Part shown: positions 51,834 through 60,453 of the stretch, piece by piece
How positions within the stretch are numbered: position 1 is the first letter of the stretch
How the letters are laid out: each line of letters starts with the position of its first letter
Source of the DNA: Galbibacter orientalis DSM 19592
GTDB taxonomy: Bacteria > Bacteroidota > Bacteroidia > Flavobacteriales > Flavobacteriaceae
DNA length: 64,000 bases
Reading direction: 5' to 3'
Assembly (NCBI RefSeq): GCF_000260115.1
Contig: NZ_JH651379.1
Location: forward strand, 3,064,240-3,128,239
Program-made: the position numbers and the translations under genes
The notes under the pieces: model-generated
What the model was told of the DNA's origin: nothing
The model's input: the letters and a program-made list of their open reading frames with translations, nothing else
The model's database searches: none

Positions 51834-53057
51834 TTGAACACAGCAAACAAGCTTAAAATATTCAACGATCCAATTTACGGATTTATTACCATCCCGAACG
51901 AACAGATCTTCGATTTAATTGAGCATAAGTATTTTCAACGATTACGCAGAATCTCTCAAATGGGACTTTCTTATTTGGTGTATCCTGGAGCTCATCATAC
52001 CCGTTTTCATCATGCTATTGGGTGTATGCATTTAATGCATAAAGCTATTCAAGTGCTTCGTTTTAAAGGGATTGAGATTTCTGAGGAAGAAGAAAAGGCT
52101 TTGCTGAGTGCTATTTTATTGCATGATATTGGACATGGTCCGTTTTCACATGCAATGGAACATAGTATTGTAAATGGAGTTTCTCACGAATATATTTCGC
52201 TTCAATTTATGGAGGCTTTAAATAAAGAGTTTAACGGAACTTTAACGCTAGCTATCAAGATTTTTAAAGGAGAATATGAGCGAAAGTTTATGAACCAGCT
52301 TATCTCTGGGCAATTAGATATGGATAGAGCTGATTATTTAAAACGAGATAGTTTTTATACTGGAGTTTCTGAAGGAAATATAAATTCCGAACGAATCATT
52401 TCAATGTTAAATGTTGTTGATGACCAGTTGGTGGTTGAAGAAAAAGGGATTTACTCTATTGAAAAATTTTTAGTAGCTCGCCGATTAATGTATTGGCAAG
52501 TGTATTTGCATAAAACAAGTTTGGCCGCAGAACAATTACTTATTAAGGTGTTGCAGCGCGTAAAAGAGTTGCATAAAAAAGGGGAGACAATACATGCAAG
52601 TAGTGCGCTTGAGTTTTTCTTGGATAACGAAATAGGTAAAACAGATTTTAACGAGCAAATATTAGAAACTTTTTCACGTTTGGATGATATAGATATTTTA
52701 TCGGCAATGAAAGAATGGCAATTTCATGAAGATTTTGTGCTTTCTAATTTGTGTAAAATATTATTAGAAAGGGATCTTCTAAAGATTAAAATTAAAAAGA
52801 AACCTATAAAAGAAGAGCGAGTACAAGCTCATTTAAATGAATTTATTAATAAATATAATGTAACGGAAAATGAGGCTAAATACTTTGTTTTTAACGGATT
52901 AATTGAGAATCAAGCCTATTATATTGACAAGCAAAACATTCATATTTTAATGAAGTCAGGTAAAATTGTTGATGTAGCAAAAGCTTCCGATCAATTCAAT
53001 ATAAAAGCCTTGTCAAAACCAGTTACAAAATATTACATGTGCTATCCTAAAAAATAA
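51834..53057 (+). CDS. HD-domain phosphohydrolase (dNTPase-like)
   Basis: The 407-residue protein starts with the NKLKIFNDPIYGFI segment seen across Bacteroidota and has the metal-binding HD core: His in HHTRFHHAIG (about 56-65), LLHDIGHGPFSH (about 94-105) and a later Asp in LDMDRADYLKRD (about 161-172). It resembles the SAMHD1/dGTPase group of nucleotide hydrolases. The start is TTG: there is no ATG between the upstream in-frame stop (51813) and the conserved N-terminus. It is followed by lpxD after 30 bp. Confidence 0.85.
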   Translation: MNTANKLKIFNDPIYGFITIPNEQIFDLIEHKYFQRLRRISQMGLSYLVYPGAHHTRFHHAIGCMHLMHKAIQVLRFKGIEISEEEEKALLSAILLHDIGHGPFSHAMEHSIVNGVSHEYISLQFMEALNKEFNGTLTLAIKIFKGEYERKFMNQLISGQLDMDRADYLKRDSFYTGVSEGNINSERIISMLNVVDDQLVVEEKGIYSIEKFLVARRLMYWQVYLHKTSLAAEQLLIKVLQRVKELHKKGETIHASSALEFFLDNEIGKTDFNEQILETFSRLDDIDILSAMKEWQFHEDFVLSNLCKILLERDLLKIKIKKKPIKEERVQAHLNEFINKYNVTENEAKYFVFNGLIENQAYYIDKQNIHILMKSGKIVDVAKASDQFNIKALSKPVTKYYMCYPKK

Positions 53058-53072
53058 AAGCACAATTTTTTA

Positions 53073-53080
53073 TACTTTTG
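53073..53080 (+). promoter_or_regulatory. -7 promoter element (TACTTTTG) directly before lpxD
   Basis: An exact TAnnTTTG match ending 7 bp before the ATG at 53088. If used, transcription would begin at or very near the start codon. The in-frame GTG at 53082 is too close to the element to be the start. Confidence 0.45.
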
Positions 53081-53087
53081 CGTGGAA

Positions 53088-54101
53088 ATGAAATTTACAG
53101 CAACTCAAATAGCAGGAATCTTAGAGGGTGAAATAGTAGGCAATCCAGAAGTGGAAGTGTCTAAACTTTCTAAAATAGAAGAAGGAACTGATGGTTCGCT
53201 AACTTTTTTAGCAAATCCAAAGTATACTCATTATATATATTCAACAGAAGCATCGATAACGATAGTGAACAAAACATTAGTTTTAGATCATGATGTAAAT
53301 ACAACTTTAATTAAGGTTGAAGATGCATATAAGTCGTTTTCAAAGCTTCTAGAGTATTATAACCAAGTTAAATTGAATAAAACTGGCGTTGAACAACCCA
53401 TATTTATGGCAGCATCTTCTTCCTATGGAGAAGAAGTTTATATAGGAGCATTTACTTATATAGGAGAAAATGTTAAGATAGGGAATAATGTTAAGATTTA
53501 TCCAAATGCTTATATTGGAGATAATACAGAGATATCGGATAATGTAGTAATTTTTGCGGGGGCAAAAGTTTATTCAGAATCTAAAATAGGAAGAAATTGT
53601 GTTATCCATAGCGGATGTGTAATTGGTGCCGATGGTTTTGGTTTTTCTCCAAATGAAGAAGGAGAGTTTCAAAAAGTACCACAAACAGGAAATGTAATCC
53701 TTGAAGATTATGTAGATGTTGGTGCAGGAACTACAATAGATAGAGCAACACTTGGATCTACAATTATTAGAAGAGGAGTTAAGTTAGACAACCAAATGCA
53801 AATTGCACATAATGTTGAAATTGGAGAAAATACTGTAATTGCTGCACAAACTGGAATTGCAGGTTCTACCAAAATTGGTAAGAATTGTATGATTGGTGGG
53901 CAAGTAGGAATTGTAGGACATATTACTATTGGAAATAGAGTTAGAATCCAAGCACAATCTGGTATTGGAAGAAATGTAAAGGATGACGAAGTTTTGCAAG
54001 GCTCGCCAGCGCTTAATTATGGAGATTTTAATAAGTCGTATGTACACTTTAAGAATTTACCAAAACTTGTAGACAAAATTAATCAACTAGAAAAAAAGTA
54101 A
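53088..54101 (+). CDS. lpxD: UDP-3-O-acylglucosamine N-acyltransferase
   Basis: LpxD adds the second (N-linked) acyl chain to UDP-GlcN in lipid A synthesis. The 337-residue protein has the LpxD N-terminal uridine-binding domain (about 1-95), then a left-handed beta-helix of hexapeptide repeats. The catalytic His is in [14 protein letters not shown] (about 240). The ATG at 53088 gives [14 protein letters not shown], the family N-terminus. It begins the lpxD-lpxC/fabZ-lpxA-efp run (gaps 13, 6 and 8 bp). Confidence 0.95.
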   Translation: MKFTATQIAGILEGEIVGNPEVEVSKLSKIEEGTDGSLTFLANPKYTHYIYSTEASITIVNKTLVLDHDVNTTLIKVEDAYKSFSKLLEYYNQVKLNKTGVEQPIFMAASSSYGEEVYIGAFTYIGENVKIGNNVKIYPNAYIGDNTEISDNVVIFAGAKVYSESKIGRNCVIHSGCVIGADGFGFSPNEEGEFQKVPQTGNVILEDYVDVGAGTTIDRATLGSTIIRRGVKLDNQMQIAHNVEIGENTVIAAQTGIAGSTKIGKNCMIGGQVGIVGHITIGNRVRIQAQSGIGRNVKDDEVLQGSPALNYGDFNKSYVHFKNLPKLVDKINQLEKK

Positions 54102-54114
54102 AAGATAAATAACA

Positions 54115-55518
54115 ATGAGTAATCAGGTTATCAAACAGAAAACCATTGCTAAAGAGGTTTCTTTAACTGGTGTAGGATTGCATACAGGAGAAAATGTTAC
54201 TATGACGTTTAAACCGGCTCCAGAGAACCATGGATATGCTTTTAAACGTGTAGATTTAGAAGGGCAACCTGTTATTGAGGCAGATGCTAATTATGTGGTA
54301 AATACGCAAAGAGGGACAAATCTTGAGAAAAGAGGAGTTAAAATTCAAACCTCAGAGCATGTTTTAGCAGCTTTAGTAGGACTGGAAATCGATAATGTTT
54401 TAATAGAGTTAAATGCTCCTGAGCCGCCTATAATGGATGGTTCTTCAAAGTATTTTATCGAAGCGCTAAAAACAGCAGGTATTGTTGAGCAAGAGGCAGA
54501 AAGAGAAGAGTTTATAGTTACAGATGTAATTTCATATACAGACGAAGAGTCTGGAAGTGAAATTACAATTATTCCTTCTGACGAATATCAAGTAACTGCA
54601 ATGGTAGATTTTGGAACTAAAGTTTTAGGAACTCAAAACGCTACATTAAAGCACATTTCTGATTTTGAAAAGGAAATAGCAGATTCTAGAACGTTTAGCT
54701 TTTTACATGAAATAGAAACGCTTTTAGAACATGGCTTGATAAAAGGAGGAGATTTAAATAATGCTATTGTATATGTAGACAAAGAATTGTCTAATGAAAC
54801 AATGGAAAAGCTTAGAGCAGCATTTAATAAGGATTCTATTTCTGTAAAACCAAATGGAATTTTAGATAACCTTACTTTAAATCATCCTAACGAAGCAGCG
54901 AGACATAAATTACTAGATGTAATTGGAGATCTTGCTTTAGTAGGGATGAGAATTAGAGGTAAAGTGATAGCTAATAAGCCAGGGCATTTTGTTAATACAC
55001 AGTTTGCTAAAAAGCTATCTAAAATTATCAAATTAGAAAAAAGAAATAAAGTTCCTAAATACGACCTTAGTAAACCTCCATTGATGGATGTAAATCAGAT
55101 AATGAAAATGTTGCCACATAGGCCTCCTTTTTTGTTAGTAGATCGTATTTTGGAAATGTCTGATACACATGTAATTGGGATGAAAAATGTAACCATGAAC
55201 GAGCCTTTCTTTGTGGGACATTTTCCTGGAGCACCTATTATGCCTGGAGTTTTACAAGTAGAAGCTTTAGCGCAAACAGGAGGGATTCTAGTTTTAAATA
55301 CTGTTCCAGACCCAGAGAATTATCTAACTTTCTTTATGAAAATGGATAATGTTAAATTTAAACAGCAAGTACAGCCAGGAGACACACTTATCTTTAAAAT
55401 GGAATTAATATCGCCTATTAGAAGAGGGATATGCCATATGCAAGGATATGCTTATGTAAATGGTAAAATTGCAACGGAAGGAGAGCTAATGGCTCAAATA
55501 GTAAAAGTTAAAGAATAG
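54115..55518 (+). CDS. lpxC-fabZ: Fused LpxC deacetylase and FabZ dehydratase
   Basis: The 467-residue protein joins two enzymes. LpxC (about 1-305) is the zinc deacetylase that commits to lipid A synthesis, with GVGLHTGENVTM, the zinc ligands in SEHVLAALVG (about 82-91) and ARHKLLDVIGDL (about 262-273). FabZ (about 320-467) is the 3-hydroxyacyl-ACP dehydratase, with LPHRPPFLLVDRI and the catalytic His in FFVGHFPGAPIMPG. The fusion is typical of Bacteroidota and links lipid A and fatty acid synthesis at the branch point. Confidence 0.96.
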   Translation: MSNQVIKQKTIAKEVSLTGVGLHTGENVTMTFKPAPENHGYAFKRVDLEGQPVIEADANYVVNTQRGTNLEKRGVKIQTSEHVLAALVGLEIDNVLIELNAPEPPIMDGSSKYFIEALKTAGIVEQEAEREEFIVTDVISYTDEESGSEITIIPSDEYQVTAMVDFGTKVLGTQNATLKHISDFEKEIADSRTFSFLHEIETLLEHGLIKGGDLNNAIVYVDKELSNETMEKLRAAFNKDSISVKPNGILDNLTLNHPNEAARHKLLDVIGDLALVGMRIRGKVIANKPGHFVNTQFAKKLSKIIKLEKRNKVPKYDLSKPPLMDVNQIMKMLPHRPPFLLVDRILEMSDTHVIGMKNVTMNEPFFVGHFPGAPIMPGVLQVEALAQTGGILVLNTVPDPENYLTFFMKMDNVKFKQQVQPGDTLIFKMELISPIRRGICHMQGYAYVNGKIATEGELMAQIVKVKE

Positions 55519-55524
55519 TAGATA

Positions 55525-56319
55525 ATGAATCAGCCACTAGCATATGTTCATCCAGGAGCCAAAATCGCCAAAAATGTGGTGATAGAGCCTTTTACTACCA
55601 TTAATAATAATGTGGTAATTGGAGAGGGAACTTGGATTGGAAGTAACGTAACAATAATGGAGGGAGCTCGAATAGGGAAAAATTGTAATATTTTTCCTGG
55701 AGCAGTAATTTCTGCAATCCCTCAGGATTTAAAATATAACGACGAAGATACAACAGCCGAAATTGGAGATAACACTACCATCCGTGAGTGTGTTACTATT
55801 AATAGAGGAACTTCCGACAGAATGAAAACCGTTATCGGTAAAAACTGTTGGATTATGGCGTATAGCCATATAGCGCACGATTGTTTTGTGGGCGACCATT
55901 GTATTTTTTCAAACAATAGTACGCTTGCAGGACATATTACCGTTGGGGATTATGTGGTTTTAGCAGGTATGACAGCTGTACATCAGTTTTGTTCTATCGG
56001 AAATCATGCTTTTGTAACTGGAGGATCACTAGTAAGAAAAGACGTACCTCCATATGCAAAAGCTGCGAGAGAACCACTTTCTTATGTAGGAATTAATTCT
56101 GTAGGATTAAGAAGAAGAGGATTTTCAGCAGAAAAAATAAGAGAAATACAAGATATTTACCGAATTTTATATCAGAAAAATTATAACAATTCTCAAGCTG
56201 TAGAAATTATTGAAGCGGAGATGGAGGCAACTCCAGAACGGGATGAAATATTGCAGTTTATAAAAGATTCTCAAAGGGGAATCATGAAGGGTTATTTTAG
56301 TTCAAATTCAAATCATTAA
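55525..56319 (+). CDS. lpxA: UDP-N-acetylglucosamine acyltransferase
   Basis: LpxA puts the first 3-hydroxyacyl chain on UDP-GlcNAc. The 264-residue protein is a hexapeptide-repeat beta-helix starting AYVHPGAKIAKNVVIEPF, with the catalytic His in MAYSHIAHDCFVG (about 112-124) and the GGSLVRKDVPPYAK segment (about 166-179) before the C-terminal helices. Length is normal. It lies 6 bp after lpxC-fabZ and 8 bp before efp. Confidence 0.96.
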   Translation: MNQPLAYVHPGAKIAKNVVIEPFTTINNNVVIGEGTWIGSNVTIMEGARIGKNCNIFPGAVISAIPQDLKYNDEDTTAEIGDNTTIRECVTINRGTSDRMKTVIGKNCWIMAYSHIAHDCFVGDHCIFSNNSTLAGHITVGDYVVLAGMTAVHQFCSIGNHAFVTGGSLVRKDVPPYAKAAREPLSYVGINSVGLRRRGFSAEKIREIQDIYRILYQKNYNNSQAVEIIEAEMEATPERDEILQFIKDSQRGIMKGYFSSNSNH

Positions 56320-56327
56320 AAAATAAT

Positions 56328-56894
56328 ATGGCAACTACATCAGATATTAGAAAAGGATTATGTATTCGATACAATCACGATATTTATAAAATCATTGAGT
56401 TTTTACACGTAAAACCAGGAAAAGGACCTGCTTTTGTGAGAACAAAACTTAGAAGTGTTACTTCTGGAAAAGTGTTAGATAATACTTTTTCTGCAGGACA
56501 TAAAATTGAAGATGTTCGTGTAGAAACAAGATCTTATCAGTTTTTATATGCTGAAGGAGATACATATCATTTTATGAATACCGATGATTACAATCAAATA
56601 ACCCTTCAGAAAGGGTCATTAGATACTCCAGATTTGTTAAAAGAAGGAGAAGTAGTTACTATTTTATTTAATACAGAGGATAGTATGCCGCTTTCTGTAG
56701 ATATGCCTGCACACGTTGTGTTAGAAGTTACTCACACAGAGCCTGGTGTAAAAGGGAATACAGCTACAAATGCAACAAAACCAGCTACTGTAGAAACTGG
56801 AGCTACTATTAATGTGCCTTTATTTATTAATGAAGGAGATAAAATAAAGATTGATACTGAAAAAAGCGCTTATATGGAGCGTTACAAAGGGTAA
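56328..56894 (+). CDS. efp: Translation elongation factor P
   Basis: EF-P helps ribosomes through polyproline stretches. The 188-residue protein has the three beta-domain layout, with the tip loop VKPGKGPAFVRTKLRS (about 28-43) whose Lys contacts the peptidyl-tRNA, and the signature KGNTATNATKPATVETGA (about 142-159). It is the fourth gene of the lipid A run. A weak hairpin follows. Confidence 0.96.
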   Translation: MATTSDIRKGLCIRYNHDIYKIIEFLHVKPGKGPAFVRTKLRSVTSGKVLDNTFSAGHKIEDVRVETRSYQFLYAEGDTYHFMNTDDYNQITLQKGSLDTPDLLKEGEVVTILFNTEDSMPLSVDMPAHVVLEVTHTEPGVKGNTATNATKPATVETGATINVPLFINEGDKIKIDTEKSAYMERYKG

Positions 56895-56914
56895 ACCCTT
56901 AAAACTAATTTTTA

Positions 56915-56938
56915 GGTCTCGCAAAAAGAGATTTTTTA
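56915..56938 (+). terminator. Weak terminator after efp
   Basis: GGTCTC can pair with GAGATT (two G-U pairs in RNA) around a 7 nt loop, followed by TTTTTATT. Probably only partial termination before the second lpxD gene. Confidence 0.4.
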
Positions 56939-56984
56939 TTGATAATCTTTTATTTTTTCTGAAATTAAATTATAGCTTAATACA

Positions 56985-57914
56985 ATGAAGTTTCCACAAA
57001 AACACACCCTCAAGCAAATAGCAACCATATTAAATTGTGATTATGTAGGTGATGATGATTTTCCTGTGCTTGGAATGAATGAAATCCATGTGGTGGAAGC
57101 TGGAGATATTGTATTTGTGGATCATCCTAAGTATTACGACAAAGCATTAGAATCTGCTGCAACAGTGGTTTTAATTAATAAAGAAGTGGAATGTCCGCCT
57201 CAAAAGGCATTATTAATTTCTGATGATCCTTTTAGAGACTTTAATACGTTGACAAACTTTTTTAAACCTTTTGAAAAGGCAACATCATTAATAGCTGCTT
57301 CTGCAAAGATAGGAGAAGGAACAGTAATACAGCCAGGAGCATTTGTAGGAAATAATGTTGTTATTGGTAAAAATTGTATGATTCATTCCAACGTTAGTAT
57401 TTATGATAATTGTATTTTAGGAGATAATATAACCATACACGCCGGAACTGTTTTAGGTGCAGACGCTTTTTATTATAAAAATAGACCAGAAGGTTTTGAT
57501 AAATTACTTTCGGGAGGGCGTGTAGTTATAGAAAATAATGTAGATTTAGGAGCGCTTTGTACTATTGATAAGGGTGTTACTGGAGATACTTTAATAAAAA
57601 AGGGAACCAAGATAGATAATCAAGTTCATGTAGGGCATGATACTGTAATTGGAGAAAAGTGTTTAATTGCTTCTCAAGTAGGAATTGCGGGCTGTGTTAT
57701 TATTGAAGATGAAGTTACTATTTGGGGACAAGTAGGAATTGCTAGTGCTATTATAATTGGAAGAAAAGCAGTTTTATTAGCGCAATCTGGTATAAGTAAG
57801 TCCTTAGAAGCAAATAAAACTTATTTTGGTTATCCGGCAGAAGAAGCGAGAAAAAAATATAAAGAGTTGGCGTCTATACGCCAAATACCATCAATAATTG
57901 AAAAATTAGGATAA
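56985..57914 (+). CDS. LpxD paralogue (second N-acyltransferase-like protein)
   Basis: The 309-residue protein has an LpxD-type N-terminal domain (about 1-95) and a hexapeptide beta-helix. The catalytic His equivalent is kept in NQVHVGHDTVIGEK (about 211-224). It shares the layout of lpxD at 53088 but is shorter, and its helix has different repeats. It may acylate another sugar nucleotide or serve under other conditions. It is 91 bp after efp and 6 bp before an NTF2-like gene. Confidence 0.85.
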   Translation: MKFPQKHTLKQIATILNCDYVGDDDFPVLGMNEIHVVEAGDIVFVDHPKYYDKALESAATVVLINKEVECPPQKALLISDDPFRDFNTLTNFFKPFEKATSLIAASAKIGEGTVIQPGAFVGNNVVIGKNCMIHSNVSIYDNCILGDNITIHAGTVLGADAFYYKNRPEGFDKLLSGGRVVIENNVDLGALCTIDKGVTGDTLIKKGTKIDNQVHVGHDTVIGEKCLIASQVGIAGCVIIEDEVTIWGQVGIASAIIIGRKAVLLAQSGISKSLEANKTYFGYPAEEARKKYKELASIRQIPSIIEKLG

Positions 57915-57919
57915 GTATT

Positions 57920-58339
57920 ATGGGGCAATCAATAAAAAAGATAATAAAAGATTTTTATGAGCTAGAGCCTATCAAAAATAGAGAGGTTTTAAGTGAATAT
58001 CTTCATGATGATTGTGAGCTTTATTGGAATAGTAGTAAAGGATTTACGAAGCTAAATAAGCAAGAGCTCATTCTTTTAGCAGAAAATATGTCAGAAGCAT
58101 ATCAATCTATAAGAACAGAAATAAGTCATTTGTTAAAAGATGGAGACGCCGTAACAGTGCGTTATACTTATCATGTAAAAACTATTGAGAACCCAGACGA
58201 AGAACAACCCTTAGCGCATTTTATTACTATTTGGGAATTTAATGAAGGGAAGTTGTACAAAGGATATGAGATTAGTCAACTAGCAGATGATAATCCAGTA
58301 AATCTTAATTCTTTCATCCCAATAAAAGATAAAAAATAA
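57920..58339 (+). CDS. SnoaL/NTF2-like protein
   Basis: The 139-residue protein fits the NTF2-like cone fold: an N-terminal helix (KKIIKDFYELEPIKNREVLSE), LHDDCELYWNSSKG (about 28-41), then strands with VTVRYTYHV and HFITIWEFNEGKLYKGYEISQ near the end. The fold is used by isomerases, ketosteroid-type enzymes and ligand-binding proteins. No catalytic pair is obvious, so function is open. It starts 6 bp after the second lpxD gene and is probably co-transcribed with it. Confidence 0.75.
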   Translation: MGQSIKKIIKDFYELEPIKNREVLSEYLHDDCELYWNSSKGFTKLNKQELILLAENMSEAYQSIRTEISHLLKDGDAVTVRYTYHVKTIENPDEEQPLAHFITIWEFNEGKLYKGYEISQLADDNPVNLNSFIPIKDKK

Positions 58340-58394
58340 CAGAAGTAAACTACCTTTGGCAAGCGTGGAGGTATTAGAAATAAAAACTAAAAAC

Positions 58395-58437
58395 ATTCCG
58401 AGGTAACCATCGGAATACTATAATCTCGATTATCGAG
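58395..58437. other. Two hairpins between the NTF2-like gene and sucD
   Basis: ATTCCGA-GGTAACCA-TCGGAAT (58395-58416) and CTCGAT-T-ATCGAG (58425-58437) can each fold. No long T-run follows. They may end the upstream transcript in part. Confidence 0.4.
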
Positions 58438-58490
58438 TAAAATAATTAATTATTTTTTGAAGTAGATTTCTCAAATCGTATTCAAAAAGC

Positions 58491-58498
58491 TATTTTTG
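58491..58498 (+). promoter_or_regulatory. -7 promoter element (TATTTTTG) of sucD
   Basis: An exact match 27 bp before the sucD start codon. A -33 TTG at the usual distance is not clear. Confidence 0.5.
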
Positions 58499-58525
58499 TA
58501 AAGCTTTAAATAAAATTCAACCCTA

Positions 58526-59398
58526 ATGAGTGTATTAGTAAATAAAGATTCTAAAATAATAGTACAAGGATTTACAGGAAGTGAAGGAACTTTTCACGCC
58601 GAACAAATGATTGAATACGGAACCAACTTAGTTGGTGGTGTAACACCAGGAAAAGGTGGTCAAGAGCATTTAGGAAAACCTGTTTTTAACACCGTTAAAG
58701 AAGCGGTAGATCAAGTAGATGCAGATGTATCTATTATTTTTGTGCCGCCAGCTTTTGCTGCCGATGCTATTATGGAAGCTGCCGATGCAGGTATCAAAGT
58801 TATCATTACTATTACGGAAGGTATTCCTGTTGCAGATATGATTAAAGCTTCAGACTATATTAAAGATAAAGACTGTAGATTAATCGGCCCTAACTGTCCA
58901 GGGGTAATTACTCCAGGAGAAGCAAAAGTAGGTATTATGCCAGGTTTTGTATTCAGTAAAGGTAAAGTAGGTATCGTTTCTAAGTCGGGGACTTTAACTT
59001 ATGAAGCGGCAGATCAGGTAGTAAAACAAGGACTTGGAATTACTACAGCAATTGGTATTGGTGGAGATCCAATTATCGGTACTACAACTAAAGAGGCTGT
59101 AGAATTGTTAATGAACGATCCAGAAACTGAGTGTATTGTAATGATTGGAGAAATTGGTGGACAATTAGAAGCGGATGCTGCACGTTGGGTAAAAGAAAAT
59201 GGAAATAAAAAGCCAGTTGTTGGTTTTATCGCTGGAGAAACTGCTCCTAAAGGTAGAACAATGGGGCATGCTGGTGCAATTGTAGGTGGAGATGATGATA
59301 CTGCAGAAGCTAAAAAGCGTATCATGAGCGAATGTGGGATACATGTAGTAGATTCTCCTGCTGAAATAGGTAAAAAAGTAGCCGAAGTAATTGGCTAA
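58526..59398 (+). CDS. sucD: Succinyl-CoA ligase, alpha subunit
   Basis: SucD is the CoA-binding subunit of the TCA-cycle enzyme that makes ATP or GTP from succinyl-CoA. The 290-residue protein has the CoA-binding [13 protein letters not shown] (about 15-27), the [12 protein letters not shown] segment (about 120-131) and the phosphohistidine in [12 protein letters not shown] (about 243-254). Length is normal. sucC is not adjacent, as in several Bacteroidota. A clear terminator follows. Confidence 0.96.
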   Translation: MSVLVNKDSKIIVQGFTGSEGTFHAEQMIEYGTNLVGGVTPGKGGQEHLGKPVFNTVKEAVDQVDADVSIIFVPPAFAADAIMEAADAGIKVIITITEGIPVADMIKASDYIKDKDCRLIGPNCPGVITPGEAKVGIMPGFVFSKGKVGIVSKSGTLTYEAADQVVKQGLGITTAIGIGGDPIIGTTTKEAVELLMNDPETECIVMIGEIGGQLEADAARWVKENGNKKPVVGFIAGETAPKGRTMGHAGAIVGGDDDTAEAKKRIMSECGIHVVDSPAEIGKKVAEVIG

Positions 59399-59422
59399 TT
59401 AAAATAGTATCATATAAATTAT

Positions 59423-59450
59423 AAAACCCTGCATTTTTGTAGGGTTTTTT
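59423..59450 (+). terminator. Rho-independent terminator of sucD
   Basis: An AAAACCCT and AGGGTTTT stem around a 10 nt loop is followed by T residues, 25 bp after the stop codon. Confidence 0.85.
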
Positions 59451-59451
59451 G

Positions 59452-59480
59452 TTGGGAAAACATCGTATTTGCTATCTTTG
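59452..59480 (+). promoter_or_regulatory. -33/-7 promoter of fabG
   Basis: TTG (59452-59454) and TATCTTTG (59473-59480) are 18 bp apart. The start codon lies 126 bp downstream, so the message has a long leader. Confidence 0.6.
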
Positions 59481-59606
59481 ATAAAAGATAATAGAAATTT
59501 AAGATCTAATATTACAGATGAAACATCCATGTCTAATCTATAGACACAACAGAAGGATTATTTTGGGTGTTCCGTGCGACCGTTAAAAAACAATAAAAAT
59601 AAACAC

Positions 59607-60353
59607 ATGAAACTTTTAGAAGGTAAAACAGCGATTATCACTGGTGCTAGTCGTGGTATAGGGAAAGGAATAGCAGAAGAATTTGCAAAGCAAGGCGCAA
59701 ATGTAGCTTTTACATATAGCGCATCCGAAGGCCCAGCTAAGGAATTAGAGGCTCAGTTAATTGCAAGTGGTGTAAAAGCGAAAGCTTATAAAAGTAATGC
59801 CGCTAGTTTTTCAGAATCTCAAGAGTTGGTAGATGAAGTTATTAAAGAGTTTGGTGCTATAGATATTCTAGTAAATAATGCAGGAATTACTAAAGACAAC
59901 CTTTTAATGCGTATTTCTGAAGAAGATTTTGATAAAGTTATCGAAGTAAACCTTAAGTCAGTTTTTAATATGACTAAAGCTGTGCAACGTACAATGCTAA
60001 AGCAACGTAAAGGCTCTATTATTAACATGAGCTCTGTTGTTGGGGTTAAAGGAAATGCAGGACAAACAAATTATGCGGCTTCTAAAGCTGGAATTATTGG
60101 TTTTTCTAAATCTGTTGCTTTAGAGCTTGGTTCTAGAAATATAAGAAGTAATGTGGTAGCTCCAGGGTTTATTGAGACTGAAATGACAGGTGCTTTAGAT
60201 GAAAAAGTAGTTCAAGGATGGAGAGATGCCATTCCGTTAAAAAGAGGAGGAAACCCAGAAGATATTGCAAATGCTTGTGTGTTTTTAGCTTCAGATATGT
60301 CAAATTATATTACGGGTCAAGTATTACAAGTGGATGGCGGAATGCTTACCTAA
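59607..60353 (+). CDS. fabG: 3-oxoacyl-ACP reductase
   Basis: FabG reduces 3-oxoacyl-ACP with NADPH in fatty acid elongation. From ATG 59607 (MKLLEGKTAIITGASRGIGK) the protein has 248 residues, the standard length. It has the TGASRGIG cofactor loop (about 12-19), the NNAGIT motif (about 87-92) and the catalytic Ser, Tyr and Lys (SSVVGVKGNAGQTNYAASKAG, about 138-158, shown only in part). A GTG at 59574 would add 11 residues absent from the family and is rejected. Confidence 0.92.
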   Translation: MKLLEGKTAIITGASRGIGKGIAEEFAKQGANVAFTYSASEGPAKELEAQLIASGVKAKAYKSNAASFSESQELVDEVIKEFGAIDILVNNAGITKDNLLMRISEEDFDKVIEVNLKSVFNMTKAVQRTMLKQRKGSIINMSSVVGVKGNAGQTNYAASKAGIIGFSKSVALELGSRNIRSNVVAPGFIETEMTGALDEKVVQGWRDAIPLKRGGNPEDIANACVFLASDMSNYITGQVLQVDGGMLT

Positions 60354-60374
60354 AAATTAGCTTATAAACTTATA

Positions 60375-60424
60375 TTTAGAGCGTAATCTATTGTTTTAGG
60401 TTGCGCTCTAAAATTATTTTTCTT
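60375..60424 (+). terminator. Rho-independent terminator of fabG
   Basis: TTTAGAGCGTAA and TTGCGCTCTAAA form a 12 bp stem with one G-U pair. It is followed by a T-rich run. Confidence 0.85.
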
Positions 60425-60453
60425 TATCTTTTGAAGAAATAAAAACCCTGTTA

